The notes: generated from the sequence alone by a model not told the origin. 64,000 nucleotides of DNA from Rhodospirillaceae bacterium (GCA_947476695.1 CANJRD010000003.1:266449-330448); one strand, 5' to 3'; numbered from the stretch's first letter, positions 10,685-20,271 are shown. Program-made: numbers and translations.

Positions 10685-11386
10685 ATGCCTGCCCCCGACG
10701 CACTCAGCGGCCCGTCCAAACTGCCGCGCGCCGGCAAGCCGACATCGATTGTCGTGATGCTGCACGGCTATGGCGCCGACGGCAACGATCTCATCGGCCT
10801 CGCGCCCTATTTCGCCCAATCGTTGCCTAAGACCGCATTCTACTCGCCGCACGCCCCCACGCCCCTGGAAGGCGGCTGGGGCGGCGGCCGGCAATGGGCG
10901 TCTTTGCGCAACTACGATCCGGTCCTGCTGAAACGCGACCCGCAGGCGCGCGCCGAAAAGCTCGCCACCGCCCTCGAAGGAACCGATGAGACCCTCGCCG
11001 CGGTGAACAAATTCCTCGACCAGGTCATGGAGTTCCACGAGCTGCCCGCCAACAAGCTCGCCCTGCTCGGCTTCTCCCAAGGCACGATGGTTTCCATCTA
11101 CGTCGGCTTGCGTCGCAAGCAGCAGCTGGGCGGCATAGTCGGGTATTCTGGCGCGGTACTCGCGCCCGACAAGCTGAACGCCGAGATCGTCACACGTCCG
11201 CCGGTGCTGCTGGTGCACGGCGATGCCGATCCGGTGGTGCCCATCGAGATGCTGTACGACGGTGAGCGCGCGTTGAAAGCCGCCAACGTCCCTTATGAGG
11301 CGCACGTGGTGCCCGAGCTCCAGCACGGGATCGACGGCACGGGCGCTGCGCTGGCGGCAAAGTTCCTGAAGGACAAACTCGCTTAG
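10685..11386 (+). CDS. phospholipase/carboxylesterase family hydrolase
   Basis: The 233-residue cytoplasmic protein belongs to the Abhydrolase_2 group (carboxylesterase, acyl-protein thioesterase and lysophospholipase relatives). MLHGYGADGNDLIGLAPYF at residues 25-43 is the family's oxyanion region. Ser131 in LGFSQGTM is the nucleophile, Asp lies in LVHGDADPVVP near residue 178, and His in ELQHGID near residue 213. The enzyme should cleave esters of short or medium acyl chains. It is 10 bases upstream of a VOC-family gene and probably co-transcribed with it. Confidence 0.88.
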   Translation: MPAPDALSGPSKLPRAGKPTSIVVMLHGYGADGNDLIGLAPYFAQSLPKTAFYSPHAPTPLEGGWGGGRQWASLRNYDPVLLKRDPQARAEKLATALEGTDETLAAVNKFLDQVMEFHELPANKLALLGFSQGTMVSIYVGLRRKQQLGGIVGYSGAVLAPDKLNAEIVTRPPVLLVHGDADPVVPIEMLYDGERALKAANVPYEAHVVPELQHGIDGTGAALAAKFLKDKLA

Positions 11387-11396
11387 GGAGACAGAG

Positions 11397-12281
11397 ATGA
11401 TCGGACCGATCCTTGCGGTCACCATGACGGTGACCGATCTTGAGCCCGTTGAAGCGGCCTATACTAAATACCTGCACTACAAAGTCGTGGAACGCGGCAA
11501 GGTCGATGCGGCTACCGCCGCGGCCTGGAACGCGCCCGCGGTCAGCGGTCACGACTTCATGGTGATGCAGCCGGAAAGCGGCGCACCCCACTACCTGCGC
11601 TTCGTCGTCACCGCACCCTATCCCGACTACGCCCCGTTCAAGACCTTCGGCTGGAACTCGACCGAGATCCTGGTGCAGGACGTCGATGCGGTGGCCGAGA
11701 CACTCAAAGGCTCGCCGTTCGAGATCGTCGGCCCGCCGCGCAATCTCTCCAGTTCCGACAGCATCAAGGCGATGCAAGTGATGGGACCGGCGCGTGAATT
11801 TCTCTATCTGACGACGATCAAGGACCCCAATCACGAACTGGGCCAAGCGAAAAGCTTCGTCGACCGCGTGTTCATCGTGATCAACGGCGGTCGCAATATG
11901 GACGCGCAGCTGAAGTTCTATCGCGACGTGCTGGGTACGCGGATCTCAGGGCCAAATCCCGTGCGCTTGAGCGCCTTCAACATCATCAACAATCTCGACA
12001 AAGAGATGAAGCATCCGCTCGCAACGGCGAAGCTGAACGGGCCTTTCATGGTCGAAATCGACCAGTACCCGGCCTCACTGTCGGATCGTCATGTGCGAGC
12101 GGGCGATCTGCCGCCCGGCACCGCGATGGTGACCTTCGCGACCACGTCGCTGTCGGCGATCAAGGTAAAACCGGAAGCCCAGCCGGCGAGCCTGAAGGGC
12201 ATCGTTTATGCGGGCGGCGGTGCGTCTGAAGTCATAAAAGGGCCGAACGGCGAGTGGATCGAACTCGTCGAAAAGCCCTAG
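11397..12281 (+). CDS. VOC (glyoxalase/dioxygenase superfamily) protein
   Basis: The 294-residue protein reads as two vicinal-oxygen-chelate modules, about residues 1-140 and 150-290. The first begins with GPILAVTMTVTDLEPVEAAY and carries GWNSTEILVQDVDAVAETL. The second has RVFIVINGGRNMDAQLKFYR. VOC proteins include glyoxalases, extradiol dioxygenases and antibiotic-binding proteins. The usual metal ligands (His/Glu) are not clearly in register, so catalysis is uncertain. GGGAGA precedes the start. The gene follows the carboxylesterase by 10 bases and overlaps the end of the convergent membrane-protein gene by four bases. Confidence 0.75.
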   Translation: MIGPILAVTMTVTDLEPVEAAYTKYLHYKVVERGKVDAATAAAWNAPAVSGHDFMVMQPESGAPHYLRFVVTAPYPDYAPFKTFGWNSTEILVQDVDAVAETLKGSPFEIVGPPRNLSSSDSIKAMQVMGPAREFLYLTTIKDPNHELGQAKSFVDRVFIVINGGRNMDAQLKFYRDVLGTRISGPNPVRLSAFNIINNLDKEMKHPLATAKLNGPFMVEIDQYPASLSDRHVRAGDLPPGTAMVTFATTSLSAIKVKPEAQPASLKGIVYAGGGASEVIKGPNGEWIELVEKP

Positions 12282-12724
12282 CGCATCCCATAGCCGTCGG
12301 CATCGTCGTCTTCGTTCTCGCGCTCAGCACGCGCCTTCGCGCGCGCTTCTTCTTTGGCATCGCGCTCACGCACACTCGCGCGTACATGATGACGCGCTGC
12401 GTTCTGGCGCGCACGCTCGCGCTTCTTTTCGCGCATGTTCACGAAACGAACCGCCGCCCAGATTGCGAGGCAGACAAGAATCCACGGCAGCATGCGGCTG
12501 ATCGCTTTCTCGGTCGCGATCTGCTGGCGGACCGAGTCCCGACATTCCGGCAGTTCGGCCAAGCAGGCACGCCGCGCGTTTTGCTGCGCACTTGAGAAGA
12601 AGAACGACGGCAGCACCAAGCCATCGTCGCGCATGACCTGGGCGCTGGCCGGGGCCGGCGCCAAAAGACCGAACAAGATCAAGGCTAAAACCGCGATCAC
12701 CCGCGCCGGGTGCATTTTGTTCAT
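12278..12724 (-). CDS. hypothetical exported or membrane protein
   Basis: The 148-residue protein is not recognised. It has a Sec signal peptide (VIAVLALILFGLLAPAPASA, cut near residue 28). A segment with two cysteines (CLAELPECRDSVRQQI) follows, then a transmembrane helix ISRMLPWILVCLAIWAAVRF at about residues 75-94. The tail of about 50 residues is highly charged (REKKRERARQ, EENEDDDAD-like acidic and basic runs) and probably cytoplasmic. The small periplasmic loop with a cysteine pair may form a disulfide. The start could also be the ATG at 12715. The layout suggests a membrane-anchored small protein of unknown role. Confidence 0.65.
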   Translation of the reverse strand: MNKMHPARVIAVLALILFGLLAPAPASAQVMRDDGLVLPSFFFSSAQQNARRACLAELPECRDSVRQQIATEKAISRMLPWILVCLAIWAAVRFVNMREKKRERARQNAARHHVRASVRERDAKEEARAKARAERENEDDDADGYGMR

Positions 12725-13070
12725 GCCGTTACTCCCTCACGTAAAGCGAGTGTAACAGATCGCTCCCGTGTCTGCTCCCCCCTCGTGACATCGGCCCGAT
12801 GGACCACGGTCGCGATTTTGCTAAAGTGATGGTGCGGGTGAAGGGAGACGAATCGCATGGTCGATGTCGGGCTCTTCGATCGAGATCGCTGTCCGAAAGC
12901 GCGGACAGAACTGGCCCCGCTTGCGCTTTCCCCACGCCCCTTCCCTTACCTGATCGCCATTCTTCGATTCGTTCCGCCCGCCTGAAGTTGTTAGGTGGTG
13001 CGCTAATGCGCGCTCCCTTTTCTCAATCGCCCGCGGACGTCGCGACCGCGGCTCAGCAGGGAGGGTAGAT
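12725..13070. other. intergenic region between a divergent gene pair
   Basis: The 346 bases hold the promoters of the membrane protein (leftward) and the EF-G-like gene (rightward). A 7-bp inverted repeat (CTGTCCG/CGGACAG) sits at 12889-12908. A 42-codon frame from 12857 has a fair ribosome binding site, but nothing supports it as a gene. No RNA gene was recognised. Confidence 0.5.
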
Positions 13071-15131
13071 ATGTCGGACAAGGTACAAAACGCCCCCGCA
13101 GGAACCCGAGGCACGCGCTGCGTTGCCATCGTCGGACCCCAGGGAAGCGGCAAGACGACACTGACGGAGGCGATGTTGTTCGCCGCCGGCGCGATCCCCG
13201 CAAAAGGCAACGTGGCGCAGGCCACTACGGCCAGCGATGCTAGCCCCGAGGCGCGCGCGCGGCATATGTCGACCGAACTGACCCCCTTGCACTTCTCGTT
13301 CATGGGAGACGACTGGGTGGTTCTCGACTGCCCGGGTGCGGTCGATCTTCTTCAGGACAGCCATCACGGCATGCTGATGGCCGATACGGTTGTGATCGTC
13401 GTTGATCCACATCCGGAGCGCATGCTTTCGCTTGGACCGGTGTTTAGCTTCCTCGACGAACACAAGGTTCCTCACATGCTGTTCATCAACAAGATGGATC
13501 GCTTCCATGGCTCCGTGCGTGAGTTGATCGCCTCGGCGCAACGCCAGTCCAGCCGGCCGCTTGTCTTGCGGCATGTGCCGATATCGGACGGCCCACATAT
13601 CAACGGCTATGTCGATGTGGTCGCCGAGCGCGCCTATCACTACAAGTTCGACAAGCCGTCGACGCGCATCCCTATCGCGGATGCTTCACCTCGAGATCTT
13701 GGAGATGCCCGGCGCGCGCTGCTTGAACGCCTTTCGGATTTCGACGATGCGTTACTCGAAAAACTGCTCGAAGACATCACGCCAGACACGAAGGAAGTCT
13801 ATCGGCAGCTGACCAAGGACTTGCAAGAAGACCTGATCGTCCCGGTGCTGATCGGAGCGGCGGAGCATGAAAATGGTGTGCGCCGCTTGCTGAAGGTCTT
13901 GCGGCACGAAGTTCCAGGACCTGAAGTCACAGCGAAACGGCTGCAAATCCCCGACGGGAAACTCGTCGCCCAGGTTTTGCGCATCACATACGCGCCGCAT
14001 GTCGGCAAACTGTCGGTGTTACGCGTTTGGCACGGGACGCTAAAAGACGGGGAAATGCTTGCCGGTCAGCGCGTCAGCAATCTTCAGGAAGGCGCCGAAC
14101 CGAAACTTGGTAAGGCACGCCTGTCCAGTGCGGGAGTCGGCGCTGTCGCGGCCCTGAGTAAACTCGATGCCGGCGCTGTCGGGACGATCCTGACGGAGAC
14201 CGGAGCACAGGCACCGAAAGCCGCCGCGACGCCGCCGGTATCGCTGTACACGCTCGCCATCGCCGCGAGCAATCGCAAGGACGATGTGAAACTCGGCGAC
14301 GCCCTGCGCAAGCTGGCCGAAGAAGACCCATCGCTGACGCTGCATCAGATGCCGGATACCGGTGAATTGCTCTTCAGTGGCCAGGGCGAGATGCACCTGC
14401 TGCTCGCCATCGAGCGTTTGCGGCGCAAGTTTGATTTGGATGTGCAGACCCACAAACCGCAAGTCGCCTACCGCGAAACCATCCGCAGAGGTACCACCCA
14501 TCACGCCCGTTTCAAGCGCCAGTCGGGCGGTCACGGCCAGTTCGCCGACATCAAGGTTGAAATCTCGCCGCTGCCGCGCGGAGGTGGCATCACATTCACC
14601 GACAGTATCGTCGGCGGTGTCGTGCCGCGAAACTTTATCCCCGCCGTCGAAGCCGGCATGCGCGACAACACCGCCCGGGGGCCGCTGGGTTTCCCGGTGG
14701 TCGACGTCAATGTCCGGCTTATCGACGGGCAGTATCACAGCGTCGACAGCTCGGATCAGGCCTTCCGCACCGCGGGACGTATGGCGATGACCGAGGGATT
14801 GCCGCACTGCGAGCCTGTTTTGTTGGAACCGGTTTACGAGGTGACGCTCTACGTTCCGGACGCATTCACCTCCAAGGTCCAGCGCGCCGTCACGCAGCGA
14901 CGCGCCCAGATCCTGGGATTCAACGCGCGCAGCGGCTGGGATGGCTGGGAAGAAGTCCGCGTGCATATGCCTGAAGCGGAGATGCAGGACCTGATTCTCG
15001 ACATTCGATCCAATTCCCAGGGGACAGGGACCTACGAAGCGGTCTTCAGCCACTATCAGGAATTGCAGGGGCGCGATGCAGATAAGGTGGTGCAGCACCG
15101 AAAAACCCAGCAAACCGCCGCACACGCGTAA
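13071..15131 (+). CDS. elongation factor G-like translational GTPase paralogue
   Basis: The 686-residue protein has the five-domain layout of EF-G. The G1 loop is GPQGSGKT (residues 22-29), G3 is DCPG (86-89), and G4 is NKMD (140-143). Domain II follows near residue 290, and domains IV-V include QSGGHGQFADIKVEI and GFPVVDVNVRLIDG. Two points separate it from true EF-G: switch I lacks the usual ERGITI-type motif, and the catalytic histidine after DTPG is alanine (DCPGAVD). Similar EF-G-like paralogues are widespread in Proteobacteria, but their role is unclear. It may act in ribosome rescue, stress or a slow-GTPase state. GGGAGGG lies just before the ATG. No ribosomal protein genes are adjacent, so it is not the fusA of the str operon. 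Confidence 0.88.
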   Translation: MSDKVQNAPAGTRGTRCVAIVGPQGSGKTTLTEAMLFAAGAIPAKGNVAQATTASDASPEARARHMSTELTPLHFSFMGDDWVVLDCPGAVDLLQDSHHGMLMADTVVIVVDPHPERMLSLGPVFSFLDEHKVPHMLFINKMDRFHGSVRELIASAQRQSSRPLVLRHVPISDGPHINGYVDVVAERAYHYKFDKPSTRIPIADASPRDLGDARRALLERLSDFDDALLEKLLEDITPDTKEVYRQLTKDLQEDLIVPVLIGAAEHENGVRRLLKVLRHEVPGPEVTAKRLQIPDGKLVAQVLRITYAPHVGKLSVLRVWHGTLKDGEMLAGQRVSNLQEGAEPKLGKARLSSAGVGAVAALSKLDAGAVGTILTETGAQAPKAAATPPVSLYTLAIAASNRKDDVKLGDALRKLAEEDPSLTLHQMPDTGELLFSGQGEMHLLLAIERLRRKFDLDVQTHKPQVAYRETIRRGTTHHARFKRQSGGHGQFADIKVEISPLPRGGGITFTDSIVGGVVPRNFIPAVEAGMRDNTARGPLGFPVVDVNVRLIDGQYHSVDSSDQAFRTAGRMAMTEGLPHCEPVLLEPVYEVTLYVPDAFTSKVQRAVTQRRAQILGFNARSGWDGWEEVRVHMPEAEMQDLILDIRSNSQGTGTYEAVFSHYQELQGRDADKVVQHRKTQQTAAHA

Positions 15132-15157
15132 GGACCCGCCCACAAAAGCGGATGTAT

Positions 15158-15210
15158 CCCGCGCCGTACTCCCCTAGAATGCGCCCAGCCGCCCAGGGGA
15201 GCGCGGCGGG
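15158..15210 (+). terminator. large GC-rich hairpin between EF-G-like gene and kup
   Basis: Two arms (CCCGCGCCGTACTCCCCT and AGGGGAGCGCGGCGGG) can pair with small bulges around a loop of about 20 bases. It lies 27 bases after the EF-G-like stop and ahead of kup. There is no long T-tract, so it may be a terminator or a leader structure. Confidence 0.4.
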
Positions 15211-15270
15211 CCGGGTGGATTTTGTCCATGCGGCGTTCTTCATGAGCGGTGCCTTAAGAACCTTCGCTTG

Positions 15271-17220
15271 ATGTCTTCCGATCCATCATCTTCCGGCGCG
15301 CCCGACGCGACCCCTCAGCCTGCCCTATCGGAAGAGGACGCGCGCCGTGCTCAACGTCGGCGCATGTTCGCCATGGCGCTCGGCGCCGCGGGTGTCGTCT
15401 ATGGCGATGTGGGCACCAGCCCCCTCTACACATTGCGCGAGGCATTTGGCGAGACGGGCGGGCTCGACGTTAGTCCGGCGAATGTGTTTGGCGTATTGTC
15501 GCTGATCTTCTGGTCGGTGCTGATTGTCGTCACCGGCAAGTACATCACCTTCATTCTGCGCGCGGACAACCGGGGCGAAGGCGGCGTGATGGCCTTGACC
15601 GCCCTGGCGATGGAAAGCCTAGGTCAAGGCGCCAAGCGTAAAGGTATTTTGCTGATCCTTGGCATCGTCGGGGCAACGCTGTTCTACGGCGACAGCCTGA
15701 TCACCCCGGCGATCTCGGTGTTGAGCGCGGTCGAAGGTCTCGAAGTCGGCGCGCCCGGATTACATCCGTTCGTCATCCCTATCGCGGTCGCCGTGCTGCT
15801 ATGCCTGTTCATGCTCCAGGGCGCGGGCACCGCGCGGGTGGGCGCCCTGTTCGGGCCGGTGATGGCCGTATGGTTCATCGTGCTCGGCGTGCTGGGCGTG
15901 CTGAACATCGTCCAGCACCCCGGCGTTCTGGCGGCCATCGACCCCCGGCATGCAATCACCTTCTGCATTCACCATGCCCCGGGCTTTGCCTTGTTCGCGC
16001 CGCTCAGCGCGGTCGTGCTGGCCCTCACCGGCGCGGAAGCCCTGTACGAAGACCTTGGGCATTTCGGCCGCAACCCCATCCGCCAGGCGTGGTACTGGCT
16101 GGTGATGCCCGGTCTGCTGCTCAACTATTTCGGTCAGGGTGCGCTGATCCTGGTGGAACCGGAAGCCGTGCGCGCGCCGTTCTTCCTGCTGGCCCCGGAC
16201 TGGGCGCTGTATCCGCTGATCGTCCTGTCGACCTTCGCGACCATCATCGCGTCGCAAGCGGTGATTTCGGGCACCTTCTCTGTCACGCATCAGGCGATGC
16301 AGCTCGGATTCTTGCCGCGCTTGGTGTTCAAACACACCTCCGCGACCGAGTTTGGCCAGATCTACATGCCGAACATCAACCGCATCCTGATGGTGCTTGT
16401 GGTCGCGCTGGTGCTGTGGTTCCAAAGTTCTTCGCACCTCGCCCATGCCTATGGAATTGCCGTCACCGGGACGATGCTCGTCGGCACGATCCTGGGCTAC
16501 ACGGTCGCGCGCCATCACTGGAAATGGCCGCGCTATAAGGCGATGCCGCTGTTCGGCCTGTTCTTCGTCGTCGACATGGCATTCTTCCTCGCCTGCTCAA
16601 CCAAGATATCGGCCGGGGGCTATGTGCCGCTTCTGGTGGCCTTGGTGGCGTTCATCATGATCCAGGCCTGGCGCGATGGCCGGGCCGAGATGACGCGCCT
16701 GCAGGAAGAGGCCGCGATGCCGCTTGAGTCCTTCCTGTCCCGACTGACTGCCAACCGCGCGCCGCGCGTTGCCGGAACCGCCGTCTTCATGACCGCCTCC
16801 CCGGTCTCGGTGCCATCAGCATTGCTGCACAACGTAAAGCACAACAAGGTCTTGCATGAGCGTGTGGTACTGCTAACGGTGTTCACGGAACACTATCCGG
16901 TCACGCCGGAAGCCGATCGCATTACCGTCACCCAATTTCCCCACGCTTTCTATCGCGTCGTCGCCCGTTACGGATTCATGGAATCGCCGGACGTACCGAA
17001 AATCCTGAAAGCTTGCGAGGCCCACGGCCTGACGTTCAACTTGATGGAAACGTCGTTCTTCCTCGGCCGCGACGCCTTGGTGCGCGCACAACGCTCCCAC
17101 ATTCCGTTGTGGCGCGAACGCATTTTCTTCTGGCTGTTCCGCAATGCCTCCAGCGCCACGGAATTCTTCCGCATCCCGCCAAATCGCGTGATCGAGCTCG
17201 GAAGCCAGATAGAAATCTGA
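15271..17220 (+). CDS. kup: KUP-family potassium uptake protein
   Basis: The 649-residue integral membrane protein is a KUP/HAK/KT potassium transporter, probably a proton-coupled K+ importer. The signature GVVYGDVGTSPLYTLREAF is at about residues 39-57, followed by about twelve hydrophobic segments to residue 460. NRGEGGVMALTALA, GDSLITPAISVLSAVEGLEV and GAEALYEDLGHFG are standard family motifs. A cytosolic C-terminal domain of about 170 residues ends in FFRIPPNRVIELGSQIEI, as in other Kup proteins. An adjacent TTG at 15268 is in frame, but the ATG at 15271 is preferred. The length is normal for the family. Confidence 0.95.
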   Translation: MSSDPSSSGAPDATPQPALSEEDARRAQRRRMFAMALGAAGVVYGDVGTSPLYTLREAFGETGGLDVSPANVFGVLSLIFWSVLIVVTGKYITFILRADNRGEGGVMALTALAMESLGQGAKRKGILLILGIVGATLFYGDSLITPAISVLSAVEGLEVGAPGLHPFVIPIAVAVLLCLFMLQGAGTARVGALFGPVMAVWFIVLGVLGVLNIVQHPGVLAAIDPRHAITFCIHHAPGFALFAPLSAVVLALTGAEALYEDLGHFGRNPIRQAWYWLVMPGLLLNYFGQGALILVEPEAVRAPFFLLAPDWALYPLIVLSTFATIIASQAVISGTFSVTHQAMQLGFLPRLVFKHTSATEFGQIYMPNINRILMVLVVALVLWFQSSSHLAHAYGIAVTGTMLVGTILGYTVARHHWKWPRYKAMPLFGLFFVVDMAFFLACSTKISAGGYVPLLVALVAFIMIQAWRDGRAEMTRLQEEAAMPLESFLSRLTANRAPRVAGTAVFMTASPVSVPSALLHNVKHNKVLHERVVLLTVFTEHYPVTPEADRITVTQFPHAFYRVVARYGFMESPDVPKILKACEAHGLTFNLMETSFFLGRDALVRAQRSHIPLWRERIFFWLFRNASSATEFFRIPPNRVIELGSQIEI

Positions 17221-17291
17221 GGCTTATTGGGCCGCTAGCTTTCTTGAACGTCACTGGCGGCGTAGCCGTCCCACCTGATAGACTCAGAAAC

Positions 17292-18728
17292 ATGACGGGG
17301 GTCATGACTTTCCACAGCCGCGCTGGTCGCGCGGTGGCGACACTGGTCGCTGCCGTTAGCCTTGCATGTCTGCTGTCTGCCTGCGATACGCCGCCATCGG
17401 CGGATCGTTTGAAGGCCGACATCACCGCTACGCTTGAGTCCGCGACGCCGACCGGCTTGATCAAGCCGGCGTCGGTGGAGATTCTCGACGCAAGCTTGCT
17501 GCGCGGCACAGTCCAATTTGCGACCACGCTCGAACTCCAACGCGATCACGCCTTCGGCAGCTGGGATCAGATGGGCATTGCCGCGCTCGCCAAGGCACTT
17601 GGCGCAGCTCCTTGGGAGATCGAGGGGATCAAGTCCCGCGGCAATGCGACCGGCGACCGCATCAGGGTCACAAGTCGCGCCCAGTACAGCCACGCACGCA
17701 CCGACGGCGACTGGACGCTCGATCGCTTTGGACCTCCGCCAGCACCCCAGGGCACTCATATCCGGGGCCTGCGCGAGGATGTCTGGCAGGTGACGACCGC
17801 GCTGATCGCCGCGCCGAAGACGTGGCAGATCATCCGCGATAATTTCGTATGGGCTTTCAGCCGCAGCCATACCCAGCTTACCCGCGCGCGCGGGGGCTAT
17901 GCAGTCGTGAGCGGTACAATTGGAAGCGATGCCTGGAGTATCGTCGAGGCGCTGCGCAACGCTGCGACACCGCAGCGCCCCGTGGTCAATCTGATTGCCA
18001 AAGACGAGGCGGCGATGACCCGTCTGATCCGCGACGGCGATGCGACGGCCGCCATCATCGACAGTGATCGCGCGCCGGCCCTGGTGCAGGCGATGCCCGA
18101 ACTGCGCGGTGTCGCCGCGTTGTTTCCGAAGCAACTGCACATCGTCGTGAGTCAGGACAGCGGCTTCGCATCCATTGTCGATCTGCGCGGCAAGCGCATC
18201 GTGGCCGCCAATGGCCCAAGCCATGCAGGCGAGGACGCCTTGCGCGCCTATCGCATCTCCGCCGGAACGGCCAAGCTCGACACCATGACGCTCACGGCCG
18301 GGCTCGAGGCCCTGGCCAAAGGCGAGGTGGATGCGGTGTTGGTCACGGCCCGCGCGCCGGATACCCAGGTCGCCGATTTCGTCCGCAGCGGTGCGGGACG
18401 GCTTCTCGGACTCGATGGCGACGCAATCGCACTGCTAACCACGGCAGAGAATAGTTATCTGGCAATCAATATCCCCGCGCGGACTTACCCCAGTCAGCTC
18501 AATCCAATCACAACGGTCGCGGTCAGCGCCCTTCTGATGGCTCCGGCAACGACACCCGACCACGAAGTGACCGGGCTACTCGCGGAAGTGTTCGGTTCAA
18601 TCGATTACCTGAAGGCCGGCAGCGTGGCGGGCATGTTCATTGCACGGGACACGGCCATGCGCGGCCTGACGATGCCGCTGCATCCGGGAGCGACAGCCTT
18701 CTTCGAGACCCCTGTGCTCGACCGCTAA
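17292..18728 (+). CDS. TAXI-family solute-binding lipoprotein
   Basis: The 478-residue protein begins with a lipoprotein signal (ATLVAAVSLACLLSAC, lipobox LSAC near residue 30), so it should be anchored on the periplasmic face. The C-terminal 300 residues resemble TAXI-type TRAP solute-binding proteins: GGYAVVSGTIGSDAWSIVEA, a repeated small-residue binding cleft, then FPKQLHIVVSQDSGFASIVD and DLRGKRIVAANGPSHAGEDA. Residues 35-190 are an extra N-terminal domain with no clear match. No TRAP membrane subunit is nearby, so it may be a sensor or pair with a permease elsewhere. The start could also be the ATG at 17304. It follows kup by 71 bases and overlaps the convergent cardiolipin synthase gene by four bases. 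Confidence 0.75.
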   Translation: MTGVMTFHSRAGRAVATLVAAVSLACLLSACDTPPSADRLKADITATLESATPTGLIKPASVEILDASLLRGTVQFATTLELQRDHAFGSWDQMGIAALAKALGAAPWEIEGIKSRGNATGDRIRVTSRAQYSHARTDGDWTLDRFGPPPAPQGTHIRGLREDVWQVTTALIAAPKTWQIIRDNFVWAFSRSHTQLTRARGGYAVVSGTIGSDAWSIVEALRNAATPQRPVVNLIAKDEAAMTRLIRDGDATAAIIDSDRAPALVQAMPELRGVAALFPKQLHIVVSQDSGFASIVDLRGKRIVAANGPSHAGEDALRAYRISAGTAKLDTMTLTAGLEALAKGEVDAVLVTARAPDTQVADFVRSGAGRLLGLDGDAIALLTTAENSYLAINIPARTYPSQLNPITTVAVSALLMAPATTPDHEVTGLLAEVFGSIDYLKAGSVAGMFIARDTAMRGLTMPLHPGATAFFETPVLDR

Positions 18729-20164
18729 AGCAAGTGTTCCCAGAAACGGGCAAAAGCTTCGGTGAGGCGCTCGGTCCACGGGCGGCGACGCCAAGCCTGC
18801 GGATCAACAGGAGCGGCTTGCGCGGAGTCCTCGCCGAACATGCGCTCCATCTCGCTGGCCGTCGTCTTACCTAAAACGACCGCATCGATCTCATCGTTGT
18901 AGATGATGCTACGGTGATCCAGGTTCGAGGACCCGATGATCGTCCAAACACCGTCAATACTTACCATTTTGGTATGAAGGATGTAGTCCTTCGCTTCGTG
19001 GATTTTCACACCGGCGCGGAAAAAGGCTCCGTAGTGCGATCGCTGCGCCGCGATCACCATCTTTGAGTCGCTCCTGCCCGGCAGCAGCAAGCGCACATCG
19101 ACGCCGCGTTTCGCCGCCCTAATCAAGGCGCGTTTCTCCGCACGGGTCGGCACGAAATACGCCGCCATGACGTATATATTCTTATCGGCGTTCCGGATGG
19201 CCGATAGCAGCGTCACATAGTATCGCGGCACATGGTGCGACGGCGTGCTGCCGATCACGCGCATCACTTCACCGCCAGCAATCGGCGCGATCGCGGGGTA
19301 GAATCCCGTGGTGTCGAGCGGATCGCCCTTATGCGATTGCCACTGCGCGACGAATGCATCCTGAAGCTGCGACACGACCGGTCCTTCGATCACCAGATCG
19401 ACGTCGCGCCAATAAACTTTTTGCTTGTCGTCACCTTTCTCGACAGCTTCACCACCGCCGCCACCGGATCTCGCGGCGCGGCCCGGGCCGGAACTCATGT
19501 AAGTCTTACTGAGATTGATGCCGCCGATGATGCCGATGCGGCCGTCCGCGACGAGGATCTTGCGATGATCGCGATCGTTCGGACCGTAGCCGTCCTTGGC
19601 CTTAAGCGGGTTCACAGGATTGAACGCCAGCACGGCGATGCCGGCATCCTTGAGCTTGGTGAAGAATTCGTCCGGCGTGCCGACGGATCCGAAGCTGTCG
19701 TAAATGACGTTGACACGTACCCCCTCGCGCGCTTTCGCGATCAGCAGATCCGATAGCCGTTCGCCGTCGCTCTCGACGTCCTCAAGAATGTAGTACTCCA
19801 AATTGACGTGATGCTTCGCCGCCCCAACGGCCGCGAACATCGCCCTGAACGTGTCTTCGCCGTCGCGCACGAACCGCGCGCGATTGCCCGCAACAAGGGG
19901 CGTTTCCGCAACCTCCTGTTCGATCACAAGGTGGCGCTGGATCGCGCTGGCGTCTTGGTCCGAGAGGCCCGCCTGCCGCAACACCGCGCGGCTGCGGCGG
20001 ATGCTCAAAGGCCCGCGTTCGCCAAAAATCCGCGGCCACACCACCGATGCCGCCTTGCGCTTCAGAAATCGCTCAACGTTAGGAACGGAGGCGTAACCGA
20101 TGAGACTCGCACAGAAAGTAAGCAAGCCGACCTGACGCAAGAAAACACCTCGACCTTCGGGCAA
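18725..20164 (-). CDS. cardiolipin synthase / phospholipase D family protein
   Basis: The 479-residue protein carries two HKD catalytic motifs: His200-Lys202-Asp207 in RDHRKILVAD and His397-Lys399-Asp404 in LHTKMVSID followed by GSSNLDHRS. This is the pattern of bacterial cardiolipin synthase, which joins two phosphatidylglycerols at the inner membrane. It has one weak hydrophobic segment at residues 12-30, not two transmembrane helices as in classic ClsA. It may therefore be a ClsB-like or periplasmic PLD-family enzyme. An unusual glycine-rich insert (SGGGGGEA, residues 233-240) follows the first HKD region. It is preceded by the csbD promoter region on the other strand. Confidence 0.85.
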   Translation of the reverse strand: MPEGRGVFLRQVGLLTFCASLIGYASVPNVERFLKRKAASVVWPRIFGERGPLSIRRSRAVLRQAGLSDQDASAIQRHLVIEQEVAETPLVAGNRARFVRDGEDTFRAMFAAVGAAKHHVNLEYYILEDVESDGERLSDLLIAKAREGVRVNVIYDSFGSVGTPDEFFTKLKDAGIAVLAFNPVNPLKAKDGYGPNDRDHRKILVADGRIGIIGGINLSKTYMSSGPGRAARSGGGGGEAVEKGDDKQKVYWRDVDLVIEGPVVSQLQDAFVAQWQSHKGDPLDTTGFYPAIAPIAGGEVMRVIGSTPSHHVPRYYVTLLSAIRNADKNIYVMAAYFVPTRAEKRALIRAAKRGVDVRLLLPGRSDSKMVIAAQRSHYGAFFRAGVKIHEAKDYILHTKMVSIDGVWTIIGSSNLDHRSIIYNDEIDAVVLGKTTASEMERMFGEDSAQAAPVDPQAWRRRPWTERLTEAFARFWEHLL

Positions 20165-20271
20165 ACCCGCTCCCCGCTGGCAAGGACGCGCGGAGCGGTT
20201 GTCTCTCTAACGCTCGTCACCGCCCCTAGGTCCGTCTCGCCGATCAGTGAGTGCGGCCTGCAAGCAGGGTT

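Noticed and set aside
12857..12985. Possible 42-codon gene with a fair ribosome binding site
   Set aside because: Too short to judge, no recognisable protein features, and it sits in a promoter region.
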